Source: Ulota crispa (taxonomy: Eukaryota; Streptophyta; Bryopsida; Orthotrichales; Orthotrichaceae). Taken from it: a DNA stretch of 64,000 nt. The position numbers were made by a program, and so were the translations under genes. The stretch spans positions 29,660,002-29,724,001 of the forward strand of contig OY987242.1 in assembly GCA_963920765.1 (NCBI GenBank). Direction: 5' to 3'. Below, piece by piece: positions 22,709 through 36,003 of this stretch. Numbering within the stretch: position 1 is the stretch's first letter; each line of letters opens with the position of its first letter. The notes under the pieces are model-generated. The model made no database searches. It saw nothing but the letters and a program-made list of their open reading frames with translations, and had not been told where the DNA came from.

Positions 22709-22965
22709 GGTTTGCAAAAGGGATTTTGCGCAATGGCGCCTCCACCAAGAGTGGCGTGACATGAATCATGATGCAGGTGACGGGAAGTGTCAAATACGGC
22801 CACATCTGACCGTGGAATTTGCCTTGCAAGGCCGGTAATCAGGGAATCCATGTGAGGCGAGTGGAATAAAGCCACAAAAAGTGCACCGGAGCACAAGCGT
22901 GAAGGCCACTTGCCATGCACAGGTGGCGCCCTTTCGAAAGACCGGAAGGATGAATGAATTGAAGG

Positions 22966-23324
22966 TTAACCCCTAAACGTCGGCACTGACGAAAAACGTC
23001 CGTTGCCTCCTCCAAAAAGAAACTATGTATCCCAGAAAAAGACAGATTTTGATTTGATTTTTTTTCGAAGTGATCATAAAAGCGTAGTGCATCATGGAAG
23101 GCAAAGATTTACCTCTTGAGATACATTCATTTTATTTTGTAATCCAAATTAAGATACATGGTATTAGCTCCCAAGCTGCCCTTCTTGCAATTTTCACGAG
23201 GGCACCGTGCACTGTTGACTTTTCCAACTTTTTAAAGCAATACTACTGGTGCCCATGTGCAAAAAACTGTAGAATGCTATAGGCAGGGCAAGCCACGGTG
23301 ATCCATCTGTCCTTTAATGGTTAA
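22966..23324. mobile_element. TTAA-flanked element E (~350 bp)
   Basis: TTAA at 22966–22969 and 23321–23324. Termini CCCCTAAACGTC on the left and complementary to CCATTAAAGGAC on the right. Diverged member of the TTAA/CCC family. Confidence 0.65.
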
Positions 23325-23372
23325 CAAAGAAGAGGTGGCGCCGGAGCAGGGTTGATGTAAAAATACCTCTAA

Positions 23373-25147
23373 TGAGAGCATCTCCACCGGCCCAATGAAA
23401 TTGGGACAAGGAAAGATTGGTTGAGCAGGGATAAGGTAACTGGCTCCAATCCCGACTATGTGTCTAATCCCGTGCAAATGTACACCTTAGGTAGATTTCA
23501 GGTTTAAAATTTAGGCGTGCCCTAGTTACTTGATAGCCTATCTTTTGTGTTACAGAAAATAAGCTATTTAGATCACACCTAGATTTTGGACATGAAATCT
23601 ATATATGGTGTACATTTGCACGGGATTGGACACATGGTCGGGATTGGAGCCGGTTACCTTAGTTTCATGACTCTTGCCCGGCAAGGGTGCTGAGGTCCAC
23701 CAGTCCTTAGGAAGAACAACATGCTAGCGAATTTGAGGGAGAGGGAAAATCTCGTATATTGCCTGGAGTTTGCCACGTTCGCAATATTGAGCACCTTGCA
23801 CTTGTTTGATTTTACTCACACCCCACGACATTGTTTGGAATCTCAAAATAGGCAGCAAATGAGCAGAATGAGCAGAATTTCAACTTGCTCAACATACATG
23901 AAGTTGCGAGAGCTGAGCCACCCCATAGGTCTACTAAGCGTGGCCATTGAGAGTGTTTCTTCCAACGAGTCATTGGTGGGGATATGGAACAGGAGAAATA
24001 GCAACCAAATACGTTGTCTAAGTGTTTACACTCAGCCAATGGAAATGCTTTGAAGAGTTGATGTTTTTTGGAGCCCATTCTAAAAGTCATTGGTTTTTGA
24101 AATTCTACCCGTCACATGACTACTTGAGGAAAAACTTACTTCTCTAACATGCTACACTATTTATGGTATTTAGTGTTGGCAACACTAATTACAAACCGCA
24201 ACATTAAATGTCTACAATCCTCTTAATGTTATCAATGCTAAAATGTCAACCTATATTTGTCAACTATTGTACGGAGCATGACATCAGCAACCATCAAACT
24301 CTTTGAAGTGGTCAACTTCCCTAGGCAATTTTTTTTCTTGACTTTTTACATTGACATGCCCCAAAATTCATATGGCACCTCCTAGATTTGGCACAATGGA
24401 CATTGATCCCCTCATAAATAGCGTGATTCCTCTTGGATTTTTGTAAATTTGGTTTGTGAGCTAGTTCATTTAATCTAAACCAATTATTAATATTGAGGCA
24501 ACAAGTGCTAGGGTGGCCAATTCTTTGCTTTCTTAGTGTAAAATACCAAATAGTTGTCAATTTTGAACAATGATAACTTTTTTTTGGTAAACAACAACTC
24601 CAATATCTTTTCATAACTTCTCCCCCAATATCTCATTGCTTATAGTTAGAATGGGTTTTGATTTATTGAGGGGTACTATAAATAGTTAATATGATTGTTA
24701 CATCTTTCTTGTTTATGTTGTCTTGCACTATTATTCTGGGGAGTAATTTCTTTTTACAAGTTTATGCTTAGTACTACTATTTATTCATTTGCCTACAATA
24801 GATTAAAATTTTGAATTAAACTCTTGAGAGTTAATATTGAACTAATGTGTAAATACAAGTATAATGTCTTATAAAACAATTTTTTAAAATCATTGCAAAC
24901 TGACATTGCATTCTTTTTTAAAATAGAAAACATTGATCATATTTGTTAAATTGGGAAAAAGAGTACATTCTGGGACTTTCACTTCCATGGATAGGTGGTT
25001 AAATGATTATTTAGGGGGCGCGTTGAAGCACCAAGGCACCTTTTTGAAGAGCATGGGTGGAACCATGGAGCCAATCAAGGAACTTGAGGCCACTTCAAAA
25101 ATAGATGAAAACCTTTGAACGTGCCAAGACCGGTGGAGATGCTCTTA
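23373..25147. mobile_element. ~1.8-kb DNA transposon with GAGCATCTCCACCGG termini
   Basis: Left GAGAGCATCTCCACCGG and right complementary to TAAGAGCATCTCCACCGG. GAGCATCTCC-type ends are widespread in plant hAT- and PIF-like non-autonomous elements. No transposase is recognisable inside. It carries a younger MITE at 23433–23660. Confidence 0.65.
23433..23660. mobile_element. ~228-bp MITE nested in the 1.8-kb element
   Basis: Terminal inverted repeats of about 54 bp: AAGGTAACTGGCTCCAATCC on the left and complementary to AAGGTAACCGGCTCCAATCC on the right, with CGTGCAAATGTACACC/GGTGTACATTTGCACG inside. TA lies at both borders, compatible with a Tc1/mariner (Stowaway-like) TA target, but this is a weak criterion. 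Confidence 0.85.
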
Positions 25148-25341
25148 GGGCTAGGCCTTATATTTCATAATGGTAACTCAAAACAGCTGCCGTCTATATA
25201 GGAACTGACATGTATCCGGGGTACGATTTCCAAGTTGCAATCCAATTTGCCAATGGACATTGGATTTTGGCTAATCAACGAGTGATAAGGATTTTTGATT
25301 TTTAGCTTTTTATTTTTTCCTTTGGTCAATCAATATGCACC

Positions 25342-25716
25342 TTAGGGTGGCTTCACAGTATGGTCAAAGGTCAAGAGGCCATCGGTTTGCACCAATCAGA
25401 CTGCACGAAATCGAGAGTTCGGCCGTTCAAGCCTTCACACTATAGGCCAAACTTCAAAGGCCGTCATCTTCCACCATTTGCTTACATGGCAGCACTTTAT
25501 CATTCAAGATTGACGGCCTTTGGGCAAGAGTTTGAGTCCAGCAAAATGCTAGACCCAAACTATGGGTGAGAGGCCATCAATTTCAGCATTTATTGCTATC
25601 AATTTTAGCATTTATTGTTTATTTTTAGCAGATTTGCTTGGCCTCTCAGCAAAGTTTGGCCACTCAATTTGACAACCTCTCGACTTGGCCGGTCATAGTG
25701 TGAAGCCGCTCTTAGA
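25342..25716. mobile_element. ~375-bp inverted-repeat element
   Basis: Left CTTAGGGTGGCTTCACAGTA, right complementary to CTAAGAGCGGCTTCACACTA. The shared GGTC/GACC and AGAGGCC/GGCCACTC segments extend the terminal repeats. An internal AAAGGCCGTC/GACGGCCTTT pair forms a further hairpin. Non-coding. Confidence 0.7.
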
Positions 25717-26370
25717 ATGCATGTAGGGAAGGATGGAAAAATATGGATGGAACCATCCCCAAGTCCATGCTCATCCATAAACCAGCTACTACTAATAAGA
25801 GCAGCCTCAATCAATGATTGTGCTATGTAGGCGCAAAAATTGTAAGATGGAGGTGGATAGTGAAATAAGGGATTTGATGGGAATTGTAACTAGCTCATTG
25901 ATTGAGGTGCATGTCAATTGAGAGTCCTAAAGAAATGTTTTGCAATTTGTTGATGTGCAAATTAAGTGAAGCAAGAATTGTGATTAACAACAATGTGGCA
26001 ACAAATGGACCCAACTCTTAGTACTTGTAGGGATATTGCACTGTTGTTTATCTAAGCTAGTAGCACAAATTCCTAATTTGGCAAGTTTACCATTAGGTCC
26101 CTCCACCCCAAATCTTGCACTTCAAGCACAAGAGCCCAAAATTCCAACACTAATTGTTTTATCTAGCGCTCACATACTGCACGGCCTTTGAGGTTGCTCT
26201 AACTTCCATTTAGACATTGGCAAACATAATGCTCTCCTTTGGGAGGTTTGGCAATCTCATTCATTTTTCCACCCAACTACTAAATTTGCCAAGAAATAAA
26301 AATAGATAGAAAGTGGTGCTTTAGTGAGTTGTTGAGTAGCCCAATGAATTTAGCTCTAAATTAGTTGATT
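25717..26370. other. Intergenic, nothing recognised
   Basis: AT-rich DNA between two transposons with no gene-like reading frame. Confidence 0.4.
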
Positions 26371-28369
26371 GAGAGCATCTCCAACATTGCAATTCAAACT
26401 TAACACTTCAAAAGATTACATTTATTTTTGAAAAGCCCTCTACATTCTTATTCTCCACCCTTGCACTTCAAACAAGCTCTATGAACCATCAATCATTTCA
26501 TTGGTAAAATATAGTGTCCTACATGATTGCATGTTTTATGACTGGGCGTCCTAAATGACTGTAAAATGACTATGATGTGACTAAAAAATGACTGACATTG
26601 AAATAGTTGTTATTTAGTCATTCTTTTGAACGGTTCATCTGAAACTCTCCACATAATTGTATTCTTCTAAATTCATAAGTACATTCTCATCGATAAGCGG
26701 ATGAGGTTGTTGTTGTGTCTGACATCTTTTAGGTGGGTAGTGGTTTAGTTGTATGCCCAAAACATGAGTTTATAGTATTAAAAAGGTGTTACTAATCAAC
26801 TACTAAAGAGTTACAACTTTCATTCTACATCATTTTCATGCAGAAACACATCTTTCACGGATTTCTCTCAAAATTTTGGGACTGCCCAGTAGCATTATTT
26901 TTAGCTCTTTCTTGTTTTCTTGAGACTATGTGAACGCACACTATTGCAGCAGTCATTTTTTAGTTGTTTAGCACGTTTTGTGGCACTACTAGTTTACTGC
27001 TAGGATATGACTTTTGTAATTAAATTGGTTTTGAGTAAGTAGGCTAATGAAGTTGTTAGGGGAATAAGCAGCGTAGGGTTGGATGTCGCTAGGTACTAGT
27101 TCTATACTTACTAATGTGCAACTAATCCATGACTAATAAATGACTTTCATGTGATTTTCATGCGCAACTAATTGAAGACTAATAAATGACTTCTACATAG
27201 TTCTACCTCTCTTGCTAAGTTAATATTGGTCTTTCTATCGCACTAATTTAATGATTAGGATTTGATCTTATTTCATGGGTCATGGGTGAGGAGCAAGGAA
27301 TGTTTTAGGATTTGGGATTTAGGGGTTTAGGATTTAATGGGAATCAAAAAAAAGTGGTCATAGATAATATGTCACCACTTCAGTTAAATGACTAAAAAAT
27401 GACTAAAAAATGACTAAAAATGACTACAAAATGACTACAAAATGACCACATAATGACTACAAAATGACTACATAATGACTACATAATGACTATAAGACAA
27501 CTATGGAAGAACCCAATTATAGTCATGCATTTGTTGTCACTTAGAAGTTCATGGGGGGTTTTTTTTTTTCTACTATTATTATTAGAATATAACTTGAGCA
27601 AATTATTTTGGGATTTACGGTGGAATTTTCTTTTTGGGCTTATATATTGTGACTTTCAAAACAAGAAAGATCTTGCTCTACCTATTCCAATTCCAACCAA
27701 CTATTCAAAAGGGGTGTAGTTTGGTTAGCTCATTAGATTGTGTGTTTAAGAATTTAGTTGTATTTTAGTTTTACAAGAGTTGTAGTTAGGTCACTATAAT
27801 CTACTCCAAGCATATGCTAGTTGTACATTAGTTGTATTTGAGTCATACATTCAATACATTATTATTATTAATGTTATTGTTATTATTATTACCATCATTA
27901 TTATGATTATTATCATAATAATTATCAATTTAAAATCTATAATTAAAGCTCTTTGAAAGCTTTAAAAATAATTTTACATAAATATATATATATATATATA
28001 CATTATCACAATTTTGATTATTTTTAAAAATAGAAGTCAAACAAAATTTAAAAAAAAATCATTTAAAATTAAAAAAAATTAATACATTCAAATATTAGAA
28101 GTGAAAATTTTTAAATTTGCAAAAAAAATTGTTTTGAATGCTTTACAACAATTTTAGCATGTAAATAGTTTATTTTGATGCGAATTTATGTTTTAAACAC
28201 ATTGTTGATGTCAAATTTGCCAAAAAAAATTTTATCTAAGTTTTAATAGCAATCACCTCAAAAATCAAGTTGTAGTTTTTGAGTCAATTTGAACCCTTCA
28301 TTGAGATTAGGGTTGGTAGTTTGTAAGGTGAAGATGCGGCCGCCACCTTTAAGTTTAGGGTTTAGCTCT

Positions 28370-28670
28370 GTGGACTTGATTTGTTGACTCCGTGCTCTTT
28401 AGAGAGTTTGTTGACTCTGTGCACTTGTCAAGGTTTGTTGGTTTGCGCTCTTTTTTGGTTTGCTTACTCCTCACTTTTCTTAGGTTTGCTTATTCCGCGC
28501 TTTTCTCAGGTTTGTTTGCTTTGTGCACTTCTCAAAGTTTGTTGACTCTGTGCACTTGTCAAGAGTTGTTGGCTCCGTGCACTTCTTTGGTTTTGTTGGT
28601 TTTATGTTCTTTGTGTATTTGCTTGCCTTGCGCACTTGTCAATGTTTGTTGGCTTTACGCGCTACAACAT
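28370..28670 (+). repeat. 27-bp minisatellite, about 11 units
   Basis: Degenerate units of about 27 bp such as GACTCTGTGCACTTGTCAAG followed by GTTTGTT. Because 27 is divisible by 3, the array keeps an open frame (28392–28751) with a 9-residue periodicity, which makes a false ORF. Confidence 0.85.
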
Positions 28671-29044
28671 TGTAACTCATTTTTAGGTTGTGCTTTCATT
28701 GTGTATATGAAATTGCTGAAATTGCAAGTGTGTGCAAATGATGTTGACTAGGTTTAGAAAGCAATGTGTGGGATAGTTTGTGAGTGCTAAATGAATAGTG
28801 GATATACTTTGAGGTTTTGAAAACCTTGAATTGTATATCTAAATTTTACATAGAATCTGCACTGAATTGTGACTGAATAGCAACCGTGAATTGACCAGAT
28901 CGTGATTGCATGGCGACTATTCATTAACTGCATTGCAACTGAACTGTGATTGTATTGTGAGTGTAATGGGACTTCATATGGAATGTATAATGATTATATT
29001 GTGACAGTAATATAACTTGACTACATTGTAATGTTGTTATGTCT

Positions 29045-29135
29045 AAATGATGTTTGTGGCTCTAGTTTGTGACTAGTTTTGTGACTCTAGTTTGTGACTA
29101 AATTTTGTGACTCTAGTTTGTGACTAAATTTTGTA
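29045..29135 (+). repeat. ~28-bp tandem repeat, about three units
   Basis: Units of CTCTAGTTTGTGACTA followed by AATTTTGTGA within the 3.6-kb transposon. Confidence 0.8.
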
Positions 29136-30328
29136 TGCTTGTGTGAGTGGTTGGTGATTGTATTTTGTTTGAGGAGTTACTGCATTGTGAACCTCAAATC
29201 TCATGTGATTATATGACGACTATGTCGTCATTTCAAGTTTGCTTCAACCACTCTATAGTGACTGGGTTGAGACTACTTTATAATAATTAAACCGTCAACA
29301 TTGGAACTAAAAATGACGACTATGTGGTGACTAATATAGAACTATTTGCTACCATTACTAGTAAACCGCACTATTTCTACACAACAAGCAGTTCCCCAAA
29401 CCCTAAACGCCCTTAACCAAACAGTAATCAACTTAAAAACAACTAAAATATGACTATGTAACAACTAATATATGACTAAGTGACAACTAGAATATGACTA
29501 AGTAGAATGTACAAACGACTAGAAAATAACTAACCGAGCACTACAAAATGAATGTAAGTGCTCGTTGGAGCACCGTGGCATTTTGATTCAAAACTAACAA
29601 ACAACTAATATATGACTAATGAAAACTATGGGCTCACTTATCCGTTACTGATACATGACTAAATGAAAATTATGTGACCACTTACCTGTTATTGATATAT
29701 GACTAAATGATAATTGTGTTGTCACTTATCCGTTACTAAATGTAGATTGGCGTTTTGATAACAAATGTGGATTTTACAAAGTAGTTACTAAGATCAAGAC
29801 ACATTGCCACATGATAGTTTGGTTATGTCAATGGAAATGTAATGGCACCATTGGGAATTGGGAAAATTTAAATGCCTTCAAGGAAAAAAGGGACAGCTGG
29901 GTTCAAGAAAGAGAGAACAATTCTTTCTTCTCAATAAAGACAAAGCTAGCATGACGTAAAGGATGAGATACTGTAATTTCCTAAATGATTAAATGACAAA
30001 GACTACTAAAAAACTAAAAAATGACTAAATCGTAACCAAATGAGACCAGTCATGATACAGTCATTCAACGGGAAATGACTCATTTTTTAGTCATTTTTAA
30101 CAGTCATATAGGACGCTATTTTTTACCTGTGTTTGACCATTCATCACCACAGGGAATATATGATAAAATAAAACCTCACAAAACTAACAATGAATAGTGT
30201 TTTGAAGGGCCATTACTTGACATGCTAGGATGGAGTGCCATGAGAGTATTTTGAGGGGCCCAAAGCACTTACCATCCATGCTTGAAGTGTGTCAAATCCT
30301 TGCAAGGGCAAAACTAGAGATGCTCTAA

Positions 30329-31367
30329 CAATGTTTGTTGGAAATATGAAGGGGGTCTTCTTTTGTCAGGTAACCAACTCTTTTAAGATTTGTTGACTTC
30401 ACATCTAAAGTAGCATTGGTGCAAAAATGGAAATATCTTCTTTAAGCACTTAGGTTTGTTTAATCTTTAACTAATCATGGACTATATGCCATATTCAACT
30501 AATTTTGGATAATCAAAAGTACAAAATCCAAAAATAAAGAACTTTGTTGTAAGGTGTAAAGAAATTGAATATTTTGCTGATTTTTGGTCCAAGTAAATTG
30601 CATGAGAAGATCCCTTTATAAAGGGTAGAATTCTAGATTGAAGAGTTTATCTTTACATTAAATATTGCATTTAGGTTGCCTTAACAATTAAGTTGTCTTA
30701 CCCTCATAATTTACCTCATGAATCATGACTTTGCTACTTAGAGGTGCATGCAACTTTTTGAATAATAGGATTTCACATGATTTGTGAGACATTGCAGGTT
30801 TGTATTTCAGCAACTTTATTTTTGTTGCTTGGCCCTTTAAAAATAATTAATGCAATGATTATTGATGAAAATTATTGTAGTATCAAGTATGTTTTTATCT
30901 AATGCAAAATGTCAAAAAATTAGTGTGGGGCAATTTGAACGCAATATTCAATGTAGATGTGTATAACATCATAAATTCTCAATCACCATGGCCATGTACA
31001 ACCATGATTTGCTTTTGTAGTCTATAAGTAACTAAACATGATTGAGTGGAATTATATGCAAAACATTTTGATATCTCTCCAAAAACTTGCATGGTTCAAA
31101 GTTGTGTGAATTGTCTAGAGTTAGTTAAAAATAACATCTATGAACAAATTTTGGATTGGTTATGGTCATATTGATCAAGACATATTCTAACCTTAGCACA
31201 TCTTTTTAGATTTAAACTTTCTAAGTGTGGATTGGTCCACTATCTAGTGATATCCTCATGCAATTTGTAAAAGACACAATCAAGAAAATTTCTAATAACA
31301 CCATATTAGTTAAATTGGGAAAAACAGGGGTCCCATTTTGTACTCCACCCTAAACCCAAAAGTTACC
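30329..31367. other. Intergenic, nothing recognised
   Basis: AT-rich, no supported gene or clear repeat. Confidence 0.4.
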
Positions 31368-31607
31368 TTAACCCTTAAAGGACTGCTCTACGTATTGTAT
31401 AGTAAATACGCTGCCATATAATTGGCATTTGCTACCAATAAAAAGTTTTGATTTGAGATCTTGACTAGCTCACTAGAACCGCATTGATCTATATTCTAGC
31501 TTCTTTGTTGATCTCAAATGTAGTAAAGGTGTGGATGCATTCCAAATACAAGAAAATACAAAATACTATATTGGTCGTAAAAGGCTCTTTGGTCATTTAA
31601 GGGTTAA
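31368..31607. mobile_element. TTAA-flanked element B2 (232 bp)
   Basis: TTAA at 31368–31371 and 31604–31607. Termini CCCTTAAAGGAC and complementary to CCCTTAAATGACC. Close relative of B1; its intact right end shows what the B1 end looked like before C1 inserted. Confidence 0.85.
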
Positions 31608-33498
31608 ACAAAATTCGAAGGTATCAAATTCAGTTTGAGCCATTAAGATTTTTTCCCTCCCAAATTCCTCCTCTCAGGTGCAGGCATGTGTACCAAAAAA
31701 AATGCTAGAGCTCAAATTAAGATGATCACCTTAATCCTTCAGAAGTCTCAAAATGTATTGTTTATCCCAATTTAATTAATATGGTGTTTAACATTTATTT
31801 GCCTTGACTGTGGCATAGACTGTGTTTCTAAACTATGAATTGTCCATAATTAGTTAAATATTTTTTACTAATACTTTGATATAGTCAAGATTTTCTTAGA
31901 ATTCATGATTAGTTGTCTATTGTCAAAATAACATGGATACCCATAACACTTTTGTGCTAACATTCTATACTTCAAAGAGGGTATGTGCATTTTTCCTCAA
32001 AAACCTACTATTTGTTCTATATGTATATATGTATATGTATACATATACATATACATATATATATATACATAAATAAATAAATAAATAAATAAAACTTTTG
32101 AGGAATAATTATAGAAAACAATTGAAATTATAAATTAAAAAAAACCATCCAAAGTTGGTATTTCACATTCAATTTTTTAGTCAAACATATCTTATAGAAG
32201 TTACAAATATCCAATGTGTTGTTCACCTTTGGAAAATATTAAGTCTTTTGTTTTAAATTTTGTGAATATTATTTGCTCATTGCATTGGTAAATCTGATCA
32301 TATAGATATGATTGTCGTGGTATATAACTTTCCTTGAAAGGTATCACCAAATTATTCTTCTCCAATGTACTCAAGAATACATTTTTACTTTGTTGAGATT
32401 CTATATTAACTCAAATAAACTTTGTAACTAATTCATTGGGCTTCCAAAAGTTGCACAACAAGTTGTATTTGGCTTTATAAATATTTTGCAATATGAAGAA
32501 TATTATAATTCTAATTGCATGCCATGGTGCCACAAAGCTTACTCAAGTACTTACTAGGACAATTCTTGAAATGGTTACATTAATTAAGTTAGTAATAGGA
32601 ATAATGTTTGTGGCATGAATATAATCTAAAAGCGTACCTATATTTATATGTAAAGAGTTTTTATGTCAAGATCATAGAGCACTTGCATTCCTTTGAAGGA
32701 GTGTTTGGTTGATGAAAAAGAAATGTTGTTTTGGTTTGTTATGAAATCTAAGTCAATGCACTTGCAATTCTTTAAGATGAGAAGTCTCATTTGGATAGTA
32801 TTGAGCTAGTAGATGATTCTCTTACAAGTTGTGAGAGAATAATCTCCTAGCTTAATCATATATGACAGTTAGAATGCCAAAAGGCTACAACAAATAAATA
32901 TTCTACATACTTTTTAGTTTATCTTATAATTCAAGCTGTTAAATCCATAACAAAAAAATCAATAAATACTCCTATGCTATAGTCCCTCTCAAGTTTATAC
33001 CTAGACCAAATAAAATAACATTGCATTTTTGGTCCTTGACATTGCTTCATATAGTCACATATAGCAATTGAGGATGCCATTGAATTTGAGTAGTTTCTAG
33101 TTCAATGTTGTTGCAAATCACCTTGGCTAACATCATTCTTAGTATTTAGTAAGAACATAAGTTTAGTCACATAATTTCACCCCTTCTCAATGAAGAAGGG
33201 TACAAAGATGTTTTTCTATTGCCGATTTTATAAACAATGCTAAAGTTGCAAAAAGAAACCATGAAGAGTTTATGACCATTTTCATTGGAATATTGCATCT
33301 TTGATAAGCTTGAGAATCAAAGGCAGTTCCTTCATTGCAACAACAGTTCTCCAACCCTTCTACAAATTGTGCCCCGCTAAATTGCACACACCAATGTATC
33401 TCCATATTCAACAAACTAGAAAGATTTCAATTTCCAAATATGAAAATAAACTCTACTACCATTTGGTGTTGAATTTCCATTATCATTACCATCATTGG
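31608..33498. other. Intergenic with simple repeat
   Basis: Contains an alternating TA/GTATA microsatellite and an (AAAT)n run at about 32018–32095. No gene recognised in the remainder. Confidence 0.5.
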
Positions 33499-34373
33499 AC
33501 TATGGCCTCCAAGCTAGTTTTGTTCACCTTGTTTTACCCTTCAAAAAATTTGGTATTTTATAAAATAAAATTAGCATTTTGGAATCTTGTACCATTATTT
33601 CTTAATTCTTACTCAATCCCAATCAAGCATACCAAATTTTAAGTTTCAAAAAACCAAAATCCTATTTCTGGTAAATTGTTTACATAATATTCATGGTTTT
33701 GCATGATAAATGATTAAAAAAGAATTGGTAATGAGTATTTGAGATTTGATTGCATGGATGCATAGGAAACATCCACACAAACATATTTTCTTCTAACAAG
33801 AATCTCCAAAAAAAGTTATAATTCCTTCTATGTAGATTTTATTGATGAAGTGATTACAACCAAATCTTGCAAATTAGGTATTTCTTCATGGTAATCAATT
33901 TTTTTTTTGGACTTATACAATATAGTTGGGTTTGAGTCTTTGAGCATAATGATATGGTTATTTTGCCAAAAACTAGTTTAAAATACATAAATCTCTATTT
34001 TACAAGATTTGATCATGATCTCTCCAACGTTAAAATTTACAGAGAAGGAATTATATATTTTTTTGGAAATGCTTGTTGGAAGAAAAGATGTATGCGTGGA
34101 TGTTTCCTATGTATCTATGCAATCAAATCTCAAAAACTCATTACCAATTCTTTTTTAATCATTTATCATGCAAAACCATGAATATTATGTAAAACAATTC
34201 ACTAAAAATAGGATTTTGGTTTTTTGAAACTCAAAATTTGGTATGCTTGATTGGGATTGAGTAAGAATTAAGAAATAATGGTACAAGATTCCAAAATGCT
34301 AATTTTATTTTATAAAATACCAAATTTTTTGAAGGGTAAACAGGGTGAACAAAACTAGCTTGGAGGCCATAGT
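33499..34373. mobile_element. Foldback element 1 (875 bp)
   Basis: Two arms of about 400 bp are imperfect inverted repeats around a centre near 33936. Ends are ACTATGGCCTCCAAGCTAG and its complement. Both arms contain the GATTTGATTGCATGGATG motif and complement. The whole element matches foldback 2 (53624–54488) in size and internal motifs. No coding capacity. Confidence 0.9.
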
Positions 34374-35764
34374 ACATGAAACCAATTGCATTACTACTTG
34401 ATATCACATTACATTACCATAGTTGTTTGCGTTTTTGCAATTCAATTAAATGATAGTTCAACCTACGAATTCACATATTTGTAAGAAATCACGCACAACG
34501 CTTGGCACAATGTTGCCTTGAGAATTTTTGTGACAATTTTTATTCACCTTGAATTTAAATTGCCAAGAGTTCCAAAAAGGTGGATGTTTTTCTAATTTAT
34601 TGAATAAGTTTCAATTGTTGGATAGTGAGGAGTCAACTTGGCAAACTAGCATGGTAAGTCACAATTTGCACAAAGGACGGAGGATACATTAGAAGATATT
34701 TGAACCCAAAAGGGACTATGAGTTAGGCTATTTCCCAAGATGTGAACCAGCCATTGTTAGTTTAGAACATTTAATGATAAAAAATAAAATCACTAAATAA
34801 AAATGTAAATAAAATATTACAAAATCTATGTTAAATTTTATTTTTTTAATTTTTAAATGTTAAAAAGTTAAAATTTTAATATTAATATTTGACATGGTAC
34901 AATGTCGACCGCTTCAGATTGCTATCAAACTACTATCAAACTTTTGTCAAACTACTCATATGACAAAATTCCCAAGTTCCCCACAATTTTGGATCTAACA
35001 ACCCCTTTTTAGGTTCAAACCTCCCCTATTGATTGCATACCTTGAGGCACATTGAAATACCATTAGTGCCTTGTTAGGACCAATGTTTAGGGAGATTTTT
35101 GAGCTTTCCTACCTAATGTTTCGCATTTCTCATTTCCAACCAATTTTTCATGAGCTTGCAAGATTTTGCTTATACCTTTATTGTATTATAAAATTATTAT
35201 ATTTAAATTGACCAATTTTTTTTCTAAGTTTTCCAAGTTTAATGCATTTTTTTCATTTTTGGCAAGCAACTAACAATATATAAAATACAAGTTCTTGCAC
35301 ATCAGCTTGAACCAATAAAGTTATAGACAAACCAGAGTGTGGCATCAAAGCCTTGCTCTAAGGTTTCGATGCTAATTTTAGAGTTGTAGTTCTACGGGTC
35401 AAATACGGATTTGGTCTGATTGCAAGTACAATCCAAGCAAAAAAAGAAGTCGTGAAGAAGATTCAATCACAACCTATTTTGGACAATTATGGTATAAAAA
35501 ACAAAATTCCAAATGCCATTTGAAGTTGTTTATGGCAAAAGATTCTTTATATAAGCCCAAGTATCTAAAAACACAAAGATGTGCTATAAAGTATGTGCAA
35601 CCAAGGAACATGATATTGTGACGGTAGTGAAACAAAAGGCTCTATGATGATCACATTTCTCAACTTTCAACCTCCTATCATTGCACTAACTATTGAATCT
35701 AAAACCAAATATTTGAAAATTTATTCTTTGATTGTGAATTGATGATTTATGATTGTTACACAAG
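34374..35764. other. Intergenic, nothing recognised
   Basis: AT-rich DNA between two DNA transposons; no supported gene. Confidence 0.4.
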
Positions 35765-36003
35765 TTTCACTAGAAGAAAAACATGCCATAAACGACTGCC
35801 ACAAATTGCCACGACTAGGTCACGATAACTACCTTACAACTACACAAACAATTACACAATACAAACAACTACACAACAACTGCACGACTAGATTTTAGTC
35901 ATGCAGTTGTTCTATAGTTGTTTGTGCAGTTATTAGGCAGTTATCGTGACTTAATTGTGGCAATTTGTGATAGTCATTTATCTCTGTTTTTCTTCTCGTG
36001 TTT
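35765..36003. mobile_element. CACTA-type MITE
   Basis: Element 35768–36000 (233 bp) starts CACTAGAAGAAAAACA and ends with the complement of CACGAGAAGAAAAACA. It has further inverted symmetry (GCCACAAATTGCCAC versus GTGGCAATTTGTG, GTCACGATAACT versus AGTTATCGTGAC). It is flanked by TTT on both sides, matching the 3-bp target duplication of CACTA elements. Confidence 0.85.

Larger units (their letters stand above)
26503..30127. mobile_element. 3.6-kb DNA transposon with AATGACTA subterminal repeats
   Basis: Terminal repeats GGTAAAATATAGTGTCCTA (left) and complementary to GGTAAAAAATAGCGTCCTA (right). Inside each end are many copies of AATGACTA or its complement, densest at 27380–27500 and 29990–30110. 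Subterminal repeat arrays are typical binding sites for a transposase. No transposase ORF survives. The interior holds the minisatellites at 28370–28670 and 29045–29135 and AT-rich simple repeats at about 27860–27920 and 27980–28000. Confidence 0.75.
26371..30328. mobile_element. ~4-kb outer element with GAGAGCATCTCCAAC ends, split by a nested element
   Basis: Left GAGAGCATCTCCAACATTGC at 26371; right complementary to TTAGAGCATCTCTAGTTTTG, ending at about 30328. Once the nested 3.6-kb element is removed, only about 330 bp remains, so the outer element was itself a MITE. Its ends belong to the same GAGCATCTCC class as 23373–25147. Confidence 0.65.

Noticed and set aside
28392-28751. 119-codon plus-strand ORF
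   Set aside because: Product of the 27-bp minisatellite whose period is a multiple of three; it lies inside a transposon.
26503-30127. Autonomous transposon
   Set aside because: No transposase motif or long ORF in any frame; only repeats and AT-rich sequence.
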